From NCBI GenBank assembly GCA_037893225.1, contig JAZGUH010000556.1, positions 124,001-188,000 of the forward strand: a DNA stretch of 64,000 nucleotides, read 5' to 3'. Within the stretch, counting starts at the first letter, position 1; each line of letters starts with the position of its first letter. The stretch comes from Hippasteria phrygiana. Its lineage: Eukaryota; Echinodermata; Asteroidea; Valvatida; Goniasteridae. Shown piece by piece: positions 27,201 to 39,200 of the stretch. The notes beneath the pieces are model-generated. The model was not told the origin of the DNA. It saw only the letters and a program-made list of their open reading frames with translations, and searched no databases. Position numbers and translations under genes: made by a program.

Positions 27201-30200
27201 TTGTGTGCGTAGATGCTGGGAAAACAAACAGAAAAGAATTATGTTATAGTAGCCTGGTTCTCTGACCATACTTTAGCAAAGTGGGGAAATTTAGAGTCGT
27301 GGAATTACAGGTCGGGGAACTAGACTATTTCCACTTGATTTCACAGGATGCTTGAGATTGTTATTTACTTTAATACAGTCTAGTACCGTATTTTGTAATC
27401 ATTCAGTAGTTTTTGTTTTTTTATGTTTGCAAATGTTGTATACTACCTAATTTAACTCGCCAGTTCAAGATGGTTTCTTGATTTGGAGATACCAAACGTT
27501 GACATTTTACCACAGTTATTTCCAGACAGCGCCCTCTCTTGATAGCCCGTACTGGCAAGTTTCTTCTGAAAGTGTTCTTAAACTTACAATAACACCGTGA
27601 TTCACAGCCAAAAACCACAATATGTCGGAATAGCTCAAACTCTTTTTAACCCTAACCTACCTGAATCCATCAAAATCCATTCCCTCTGTTTTTGAGGATT
27701 TCGGCGGATTCAGGATACCTCCATATTGAAAACTGGGGGATTTTGATGGATTGAGGATTGTAAGCCTAGCGGTACTGCAGGATTTTGATGGATTCAGGAT
27801 ACCTCCATATTGAGCAGTCACCAAAACCAACTTTTTGTGCATGACAGAATAGGTTGATTTTGGCGGATTCAGGATACTTTCTAGTAATTACCCAAGGGGT
27901 TAAGGTTATAGTCATCTCAAGAAAGATACCCTGTGCACACAACCATCGACCACGAGATGACAAAAATCAGGCATAACTATTGCGTTATTTTGCAATAAAA
28001 ACCTGGCACGAACGGGACAATTCAACCATGGAGGAATCAAGAGCATCATCTGAGTGTGGAGGTTTGTCAGCAACTGTGGGACAAGACATACATGGACTCT
28101 GCATGTACCTTATAGCGATCCATCTTGTGTCGTGTTTGCATTTCATCTGTAGCATTTGTTCTTTTTCCTTTGTCATTGTACAGCTTTGACGTTGAGAATG
28201 GCGCCTCACCGAGCAGGAGTCCGGGCATCGATGCGGCCAGTCCGTCATCCGGTCTCATCCTCTCTGCCAACCTTCCACAGAGGAGAGAGTCCTTTCTCTA
28301 CAGATCGGACAGCGATTTTGACCTGTCGCCAAAATCAATGTCAAGAAACTCGTCGATTACGAGCGACTGGTGAGTATAATGGAGTCGTCTAACGTGGTGC
28401 ACTGTGCTGTTTTCCTGACTTTTCGGGAAGTTTTGACAAACTTCTATGTTGATAAGCGTCAAACTCACTCAGTTGAATATGGGTTGTATTACCTTAATAA
28501 AAACTTGCTTCACGAATCATGTGCGGTTTTCCAGCATCTTGAAATTTAGCTCAGAAGTCAAAAATATGGTGTCTGGAAAGTGGTCAAATCTGGTGCACTT
28601 GAAGAAATTTCAATTAAATCCCGAAAAAACACTTGCAATTGTTTTAAAGTTGACAAATTATGCCCAACTTCTTGTTTGTCAGAAAAAAAATCTGACTTTT
28701 TGGCACATTTTAAATGGGTTCACATTTTGGCACATTTGAATTGGGAAATTCTGCCGAAATAACATTTTCCTCACCTTCAAAACGGGTCAGTAAACTCAAG
28801 AGTTATGGACGGAGATATTTTAAACTCGCCAGAATTTTACTTTAATACATGTGCAATTTGGGGTAAAACTATTAGGCTATAGGTGCAAGCTAGGTGCCAA
28901 CAGTACTGTCTCACCTTCAAAAATAATTTATAATCAATAATTAAGCAGAGAAAAGCTTGTGATTTTGATTGAAAAATGGGACGATTGCTGTCTGGAAGGA
29001 AAAATGCGGGAAACTCAAAATTAAGGCCCAGTGAGAACCCTGAAAAGTAATAAATATATATTCTAAATTGGATTTAGTTATTTATTTTTTTAGAATGTAT
29101 GGGACACTAGCGTGCCATGCCGGGGCACAAGTGTACATCGCTGTGTGGCAATGGGCTGTGATTGACCACAAGAGGGCCTGGCCTTAGGGAAGACAGCACC
29201 CTCTTGTGGTCAGTCCCAGGCCAATGCTTTATAACACTGGAATTTGTGAGTGCTTGAGAAAAAGAACTTTTTTACTGTGTTAAAATATCTTCAAACTTCA
29301 GTCAGTGCCTTGAGTAGGGCTGTACATCCGAACCGGGTACCCAAGTACCCGACCGCTGATGTCGAGTACCCGTAACCGAATTAACATATGACTTAGTTAT
29401 TTCTCAGTCAATAAATATGAAAGTTTTTGAAAACCGGGGTATACATGGAAAACAAAGCAGATTAACGTTGATGACGCTTCCAAAAATGCAATTTACACCG
29501 TGAAGCTATATACATGTAGATCTCACTGTACACACTTTCATCTTGCTCCATTGTTATGGTAGTATTAACGTGCGGACCTTTACGAGCACTATGAACAGTA
29601 ATTTCCGAGATGTAATTTTTGAGACTGGCTTTTTTTGTAGGGTACCCAGGTACCCGGGTACTCGATTAAAGTTCAAGTTTCAAGTAAATGCGTACCCCAA
29701 GGCTCAAGTTTAGTTCAATGAAGATTAAAATACAAGTTTAACATGAGTTCATCCATACTTCTGTTGAATATGGAATATAATTACAATATCATTTCCCCCA
29801 AAATGAGGGAAAAGGAATTTGAAGCGACTCATTCCAAACTTACTCGCACTTTGAGAATTTAATGCAAACCTGTCTTCTGTTCCAATTTGCCCCATAGTCA
29901 CAATGCCGAAGACGTGATTGTCACACCGTTTGCCCAAATTCTTGCCAGTTTGCGGAGTATTCGCAAGAACTATGCCTCGCTCACAGGGTTACCGTCCAAT
30001 TTTAGCAGGTAAGAAATGATCCGGCTTCAGGGGGGGGAGGGTGGGGACTGGGTAGGGGGCAGGGTACTTCCAAAAATGTAAGGCTCCATGAGCCTTACAA
30101 CGCTAAGCTTTTTTGGACCCCGTAACTCAATGGGATTTGCAATACGCTTTTGTTAGGTTAGTTACAATGTTGCGCGATGTAGAAAAAATGACCCCCCCCC

Positions 30201-33200
30201 CCCCCCCTTCAAAAAATGGTTGAGCCCCACATCTCTTCCACAACTCCACGCGCATGCGCAGTCTGGTGGACTATAGTAGTCAGCTGTGTGGTACATGTTC
30301 ATCTCAGCTGAATACGTCGGTTGGTGAGTAAAAACTTAGATTTCTCAATAAATTGTCCGTTTCAATGTTCCGCAAATGTGCCGCAAAAGTCTCAAAGATC
30401 TGTAGGAGGGATTGGATAACTTTCTGGGGAAATTAATGTTTGGGAAAGTGGAATTCTAGAACATTGTAACTGACCTAACAAAAGCGTATTGCAAATCCCA
30501 TTGAGTTACGGGGTCCAAAAAAGCTTAGCGTTGTAAGGCTCATGGAGCCTTACATTTTTGGAAGCAGGGTTTTAGCTGCAAAAATGCCAAGGCTGGTGTG
30601 TAGGTGGTACACTGCAGAATCCAACCAAATCTGCTGTTGGATTTTGTTGTATTTATAGCAGGCTTCTCATTTCAGTTTTGTTGGAAATTGTTGGATTTAG
30701 CAGGGCCATATGAAAAAAGCATTGAAGGGGGTTTAGCACTTAAGGAAATAAATGCAGGATTTCTTAATGATATTCATCAAGACAATGTAATTGGGTTCGG
30801 TTATATTTGACTCACCATTCACTGTGCTACGTCAAAATTGTGTGGATCCCCAACATACTATACAGTGCATGTGGGCGTACTGTGCAGTAATGTTCACACT
30901 TCATTTGGACGAATTGAAGGCAGTTGTCAGATTAGGATCAATCGCAGGGACATGAACATTTGACATTCTATTGATTGGACAATCCAGGGAACTCCATTAG
31001 GACTTTGCAGGCTGCGGCAGGCCCGGACGTGAATTTTTCGGGGCCCTTGTGCACTTTTCATCAAATAATCCTCAGTCGCCTGCTTGAATGCAAAGTGACA
31101 TGTGCGGCATGTGCGGCATGATCGGCGATTTGTCAGTGTCGAATTATTCATATTCAGCGCCAGCCATAACTTGATGGCTGGCAAGCACATGTCTTGCAAA
31201 TGTGATAAATGTTCCACCGGCTTGTCCAGCTTGGTTCCTCCAGTTAGGGTGTTTGAGCGTGAAACTCGGCTTTCCGCCTGTTCCCACCAATATACTCTAG
31301 CTGTACCTAGATGTAGAACGAAAAGCTATGCCAATAGTTTTTTTTTCCGCATTCGGCATCTCTTATGAATTCTTTCCCTTGCGGCGTGTTTCCCTTCATC
31401 TTTTACGATCTTTCCTAAAATACAAACCCCTAAATCCATTTATTTCTGAAAATTACAGCAAAAGCAAATGATGTATACTACCTTTAAGATGGAGTGAAAC
31501 GTGTCTGCAAGGTGTTGCATATGTTGTTTATTTACAAATAAACCAATCCTCTAGAAGAGGCATTGTGTTCGACATTTTTTAGCAGATCTAGATGCAAAAC
31601 GAGCAGCTTCGTTTGAATAGTTGAAAAATTCTGTTTTCGGTAAAACATTTTTAACTGGACCTCCTATCCCATCGGATGGACCCTGAGCATTCACGAAGAA
31701 ACACTTTGCAAATTGTGCACGTTGTCGTCAACAAATCAATGACTATTTCAGGTGATAGTTTGAAAATAATCCGACATAAATAAACTGAGATTGGTTGCGG
31801 TGAATCGGATGAAACTGTCTGTCTAGGCGTTTTCACACTATGTACGTTCGACCCGTGTCGAAATCTACACACGGGTCCAACCCGTGTAGACTTCTTAAAA
31901 TTTCAACACGGGTCAATTACGCTGCCTTTTCACACTACTCAACGCAGCGCCAGCATTTTTGCTACACGTGTAATGTTTCGACCCGTGTATTGTGCGATCG
32001 TTTCACACTACACACGCGGCCGGCCGTTCTACAGGGATCGAATCGGAAAATCCCCCATTCTGCATTTCTGGTCGTTCCATCAAGCTGGCTTTGGATGGAG
32101 CTGTCAGCCCAAATAGCCAACGTAGAATTCACCTCCTCCTCACTCCATGTCAGTCTTTTGTCTGATTTGGGGCCCATTTTCTCAGACATGTCGGAGGTTA
32201 ACCCTAATACTGCTGAATCCATCAATATCAATATGAATTTCCATACACCCTAGGGTGTTAGGGTTAAAGTATCTTGTGAAAGTAGTATACACAATTGAAA
32301 TTAACACGTGGTATGGTGCGCTTGCGTGCGTGCGTGCATGCACAACGCAGCAGGTCAAAGGTTATTTGTTTGTTGTTGCTAAATTAACAACTACAGTGTG
32401 TGGTGCTATACACGCACGCGCACTCCGATCCGCGGTGACATGGGTCGAACTCAACCCAGAGGTGTTTAAACTACGACTTCTCGAACTTCTCTACACGGGT
32501 CGAGAGCTCTCAACCCACCTCCCGAGCAGGGTAAGTTTCGACAGGGATTGAGCGCTCTATACGGGTCAGTGCCGTGTTGAAATGTTGTAGCGTGAAAAGG
32601 AGTCTAGCACATGTTTACACCTGATTTTTCGTAGTGTAAAAAGGCCTTTTCAGTGTTACGCCACTTTATAGGCAAACAAAAAAAGCATGTTTAGCATCAT
32701 GCCGTTTTCAAAAAGGATGGAGACAATTTTTGTATGTAGTTCTATTTTTAGATCATGCCGGTCATTATTTTTTCAAGATGGCCTCCACTGAGATTTGAGC
32801 CCCCAAATCAATTCAAAGCTTACAACAGATCAACTTGGAGGCATTTTCTTTCTCCTTTTGTATTTTTTTAAAGAGTTTTTAGCGAAAAGGACTTTTTAGA
32901 AAAAGACAAGGGGAGGCGTAGCCAAAGAAGGGAAGCGGGTGTGGACACTTAAACACGTTTTTGTCGTTAGACTGGGTGTTATGAGGCAAACTATCAGGGG
33001 TAAGATTTTTTCAGGAAGTTACTGATTTGAGAATTTTTAAAGAATCTCTTTTGAAATCTGGAATTCCTGAGATGTTAATTACCGTGAAGTTTTTTTGGCG
33101 AAATACAGACCATACATACATACATAGACGAATACAGACCATAGAACCCTACGTTGCTCTGGGGTCTTCGTCGACCCCCAAACACTGCAGATTTGGTGGG

Positions 33201-36200
33201 TTTTTCATTTTTAGACTTGCTATGTGGTCCCCCGCGTATAAAATGTTTTCTTTGGCCCACTTCCCACTGCAATGTTTACTTTGAATTGGGGAATAGGCAA
33301 GCTATAGGCTCCGTGCACCCGTCGAATGAGGGCGCTGTCCACATAGCAACCGCACTTCCATGGGCAGTACGTCGGTGGTATCCGCACCGCGCTCCTCGTT
33401 CATTTGATACTCGTATACCAGTGGGATTGCTTTGTCTGTTCGCTGACTCTCGATAATTGCGTTTTCAATAAGAATATCACAGCGGGAACCAGACACTTAA
33501 ATTTAAGTCGGGTAAGATGGCGTCGATATTGACCCCCAACTCGCTTTTTCTTTCCGCTGAGGGGGTAGTTGTGCACGGAGCCCATAGGCTTTACAGATTG
33601 ATGTGTTGGCCCTGCGATCAAATGCATGCAGTACTGGTACTTGTTGGAACTGCAACCATAATGCAGCACCCTTGAAATTTTGTTTTATTAAAATGCATGC
33701 AATTTTATTGCTCGGAGTACCAAAAAGCAGTCGTTAACAGTATCACACCCTGACTCGGGATTAGGCTGACCCCAATTATCCAAATATTCTGGCACTTAAA
33801 ATACTCCCTGGGAAAACAAGAGCCCACTGGGATCCTAATGGCTTTTCCACCCCCATTCTGACTCCCACAGTCCAGTACAAGGCTGACTCAAACAGCTGTT
33901 TATCAACACGTTGTGCATATTAAATGTGACCCGCTCCAGAAAAAGGTGATATAAGTCGCGCTATGCATTTACGTGTAATGGCCCTTTCAACGTTGAGAGG
34001 GTGACATTTTTCGTCAAAATTCATTTTTTTGTTTTTTGTCTTTAATGACATCTTAATTATCTAAAGTTTCAGGTTTGGTGCACAACAATGTTGATTTCAG
34101 TGAATAAAGTGAAAAAAAAAACCTTTTTAGAGTGCATTGTTCCATTGCATTGTATTAGAACTAGCTATTTCAAAGCCTGTTTTTTCTGTTGTGCAATTTG
34201 AACTCCATAGAACTAATTAATATGCAAAAACGCGATATCTCCAGAACGGAAAGGGCTTTGGAGCTCTATCATGTACCAAATGAAAGCCTACATTGTGGGC
34301 TTTCCAAACATAAATAAAACTAATTTTTTATATTTTGCGACATAATATACCTTTTTCCGGAGCGGGTCACAAATTAGTGCTGACCTATTTCAGACACTGG
34401 CTTAGGCCAAAAAAAAGAAATTGTTTGGTTGGCCATAGCGCATTCCTACACATACTTGATCCATTCATGTTTCAACTATATTGTTCTTGAATGGGAGTGT
34501 GATGAATAGATGGAGCTTTTTCAAACAAAGCTTTCATTCACATGAAAAGGGGGGCTCGAATAGGGCCACTCTATTCAGTGTAGTGCCTATTGTTTGTGTT
34601 TAAGCTTGGCTGCACGCCCGTTCTTGGCACACCAGCCCCTCATCAATAAAAGCTGGACACAAGGAGTTAACCCCCTTCACTGTTGGAATCCTCCATCTCC
34701 TAACGATGAGCAGAGTATACCGGTACCTTCCAAAATGTTGACTTTCCCCCAGTTTTTTTCAGAACCATACAAACTCAAAAAAATTGAGTTATTACATGGT
34801 GCTACTGCAAATCTTTATCCCTTTGCTATCGTCACCATGCAAACCTTCACATCATTTCATGACTGAGAAGCCAATTGTGAAATTTTAACATCTGGGATAC
34901 CCCTTTTCTGTCATATGTGACCCGCTCTATAAAAATGAGTTGGATGTGTTAATAATACATTTTTAAAGCTTTACAGTTTGTCTGAAAGAGCGCGAAATAA
35001 GCTTTCATTTCATACATGGCACAACTCTGTAGTGTAATGGATTGTTATTTTTTGTTTACGATTTTTTTCAGTGTGCGATTTCTTATAGTTATATTAAAGT
35101 CTGCGACATTAAACCACCCCGTACGTGAAAGTGTAATGCACGATATCCGACTCATTTTTGCAGAGCGGGTCACATACGCCAAGGTTTTATAGCCGTATCC
35201 AATCTCAAAATATGATTGTTTTGGGGTGATTTTTATAATTTCACTGAGTTCGGACAGTTCACTGACTTTGAGCTTCAATTTCTCAAAACAAGCAGTCATG
35301 ACTCTAACAACTTGAAACGGTTATAGCGTGGGCTAGGAATGAGCTTTAGCAATACACAGTACATCAAATTCAAGCTTATAACGTCCTCTTTCGGGAAATA
35401 TCCCATAAATCTCAATTTTCAAATTTGCCTACTTTCCACGCGTTTTGTGGCGCCAGTTACAGAAGCAGTTCCCGCATGCTCTGGACATGAAAATGTATTT
35501 TTTAAAAGTAATAAATAAAACAATCTTTTGAGATTGTTGCTGGTGGTAGTAAATTTCTGTGCATTTCCCAAACGGCTGCAAAAAATGATGTATTAATGAT
35601 TAATGTATGATTTGTAAAAGTGATTAGTTTTAATTTAAAAGCATATACCCCATTAGTAAAAATTGTAACAGGTCCCTTTTATTAGCAGTTCTGCATACAA
35701 ATGCTCTGGACGTGAATAGGTCTTGTTTCATCAAATTATTTTTTTAAAAAAATTTAAAAAATTTGAGTCGAATTTAGTTAAATGAAACTTTGGGATGTGA
35801 TTTAAAAGACTCTCTAGGATTTGAAAATGTTAATTCCAAAATTGTTCTTTCTACATTTAACTTAAAATTGTGCAACTCTCTGCTCATTCCGTTGAGCCAT
35901 GTCATATAAGACATCGATATATCCTGCTTGACATTTATTGCTTAAATTTGGGAATTGTTACCCCTTGGGTGTGTCATGTGATATCGCCCCCTCCGCTTGT
36001 GTAATTGACTGGATGTGCTATGCGATATCGCTCCCCTCTCTACTTATGTACATGGCTGGGAAGATACATGTCGGTGAATTATAGTGTGAAGTTGCATTAG
36101 TTTATCATATTTCCATCACCCAATCCCTTAGCTAATTCGAATCGTGAAATATCACTCCACTTATCAACAGATCTTACAAATATGACACCTTGAGTTGTGG

Positions 36201-39200
36201 CTGTACTTTTGTCTCAAGTTTCCGAGTAACCATGACAGTGAGGACAAAAGCTTGCCTTAAATTTCTATTGTATATCTAAGCTTACATATTGGGTAGCCTT
36301 CTGCATAAGATTTGAAATTCAAGATGGCTGTCCACAAAATGGCTGCCAAAATAAAATTAAAAAGGCAACTGTCGTTTTATTTAACGGTATTTACTGTTTG
36401 TCACTTACGTATGGCGTACCATAAGCGAGGAATCCCGTTAACTGGAGCAGAAAATTCTGTGCTAACGGTCGGTGCATTTTATGGGTTAGCAAGAAATTTT
36501 GGCTGGGTGCCAAAGTCCCACTTTCCCTTAATAATTTATTCTTAATGAAGTGTTTTACATTAAAATCTCAAAACACTTTACAAAAAAATCAGAACTACAT
36601 GTACATGTACATTAAAAGTTGACCGTTCATAAGATGGAATTTGCGTCGGGATGATGCAAATTCAATATTGGGTTTTGCCCTTCACCGACGTATTTCATAA
36701 ACACTGTATACTCACTCGGGTGAGACTCGAACCCACGACCTCCTGTTTTCTTTGGCTGCGGTACCCGCCGCTATATCAGATTTGAACCAGCTAACTGACT
36801 CCGACAAGCTCGGTGGTCGAGTGGTAAGACATCTGCACTAGAAAGCAGGAGGTCGTGGGTTTGAGTCCCACCCGAGTGAGTTTTTCCAAATAATCTCTCG
36901 GGACAACACTGAGTATACAGTGTTTATGAAATACGTCGGTGAAGGGCCAAAACCCAATATTGAAAAGTTAACCGATTAATTCATTGATGGATTAAGAGTA
37001 ATACCTTTTAAAAAGAAATGTTTCACAGTGTTGTAGTCAGGACCATCACAAGACTACACAAGACCCTGCAAGACCAGCACAAGACCAGCAGTCTTAATCC
37101 AAGTCTTAAGCTATTCAAATGAACTGTAACAAAAGCATTCCTTTGTCATGGTTTATGCCTGTTACTTGTGCCTGTTACAAACTGGTCTTGTGCATGGTCT
37201 TGTGCCTGGTCTCGACTACAACACTGATGTTTCAAGCTGCGATTTAAAAATTCCATATTCATTAATAATCCTCAAAGAAACCAGACGTCTGTTCCACAGA
37301 TGAGGTACATGAATGGAAAAAGCAAGATCATCATATGCCTCGCAAGGCATTGGACAAACTTTAGGATGACTAAGCTCAACTCCAACATATCCTTCAGACA
37401 TCATGGTGATTGATTGAAAAGTAGTTAATTTTTGCAACGTTTTCACCCGTCTTTCTTGTATGTCCAACAGACAGTCACCAAAGGACAAGTTACATCAAAT
37501 TAAACCAAACCCGCCCAATGTTGGTAAGTTTCAAAATTTGTTCTTTTTTTAATAATTACTCCTCTCTTTCCTAGTCCCAATTTCATGGGTCTGTTCGCCA
37601 TTCGTCCGTTCGTTTTTTTGTTTTTTTGCAATTTTCAGAAATGGGCAGATTAGGGGGTTAGTATTTTATAGGAAATATCGTTCTACTGATGACCTGTTCA
37701 AAGTTTTGTGTTCTTGGATGGTGGGAAAAAACGAGAGAAAAACTGCGTTCGTTTTCAACCGTCGGGCGGCATTTGTTATAGCGCCCTCTTGTAAAATAAG
37801 CCCAATTTTTGTAAATGGGATCGTTTTCAATTGGTCACATAACATGTACAGAGGCCGAGGGCCGAGCGGAACGTCCAAGATCCACTGCATGCACTGGTTA
37901 CAACGCGTCGCTTCGGTATACTACACGTGCGCCTGTTTTCAGATTGTTAACCCATTTTAGACACAAGGCAGACTAACTACATTCGGTCAATAGAGGGCAG
38001 TTTTCCAATGATTGTTCAGCAGAACAATCGTTGGAAAACGATATAAATGTTCACTTTTCTTGAAAATGACAGCACACCTGGTGCCATCATTTCACAGGAT
38101 GATTGGGACTACTTACTATTAACTTACAATCTAGTAGGTATTTCGTAATACTTCAGTACAATAATTGGAGGATTACCAATCATGTACACTACCTTTATTA
38201 ACGTAAGTTCTTCTTGCTGTGGGAATTCATATTATGTCGGTCTGCTGTGGTTTTTCTGCAGATGAGAATTATGGAAAGTTGGCTCTGGAAACCATGGAGG
38301 AGTTGGACTGGTGCCTGGAGCAGTTGGAGTCAATGCAGACGCATCGCTCAGTCAGCGATCTGGCTACCAGCAAAGTAAGAAACAGGGCCAAGGCCTCTCC
38401 CCCCCCCCCCTTCCTAAAAAAAGATAACCCTTCCTTAATTAAGCATAATAGTTATTTCAGGTACTCAAGCAGCAGCGAAATGACATCACCAAGGTCTACA
38501 ACATTTCACCGGCGATTTCACCGGCGATTTCACCGGCGATTGACTTAAAACTCTGATAATACAATGCAAAATTTTTGTAGCATTTGTTTTCTTTCAAAAC
38601 TTTTGTCAGCACAACAATATTGTACTTCCTTTCAAATATCCTGGATGAATTGTCAAAATGTTTGACATTTTAAAAAAATTGTGTTGCAGTGATTTTAATG
38701 CAAATTTGTGCCCCTTAAGTATCACGGGGGACCATTTTGGACTACTGAACAAGAGGCCATGGGCTCAGCCCTACTGAGTTTATGTCATTAACTTCTTCTC
38801 AGCAGGGCTTAATTTCAAGACACCGCTTACCGTGACAGGGTTTCCCCTTAACTTTTGTTTTCACTGGCCGGCCGGACTTGTTAGTTGGACTTTTAACTAG
38901 TCTGCCAGCATTTTCACTGGTCCACTATTTTTTCAAGTACTTTTTTAATTATGAGGTGGTAGAAAAAGCTCCATAAAAAATAATACTTAAAATAAATGGA
39001 ACAGCCTTTAGCTGGCATAGTTTTCTGCACGAGCTCGTTTTGCTATGCATGCACTATACCATGGAGGATTTTAACTGGCCCGCCGGACTTTTTGGAGAGG
39101 GTTTTAACTAGTCCGCCACCGTTTTAACTGGCATTTGGCCAGCGGACCAGTATTAAGGGCGAACCCTGCGTGGGATAGAAATCACTGCTAGCTTTAGCAG

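Noticed and set aside
31840..32253. 137-residue + strand frame
   Set aside because: It is a reading of the CGACCCGTGT repeats of a MITE and has no protein family features.
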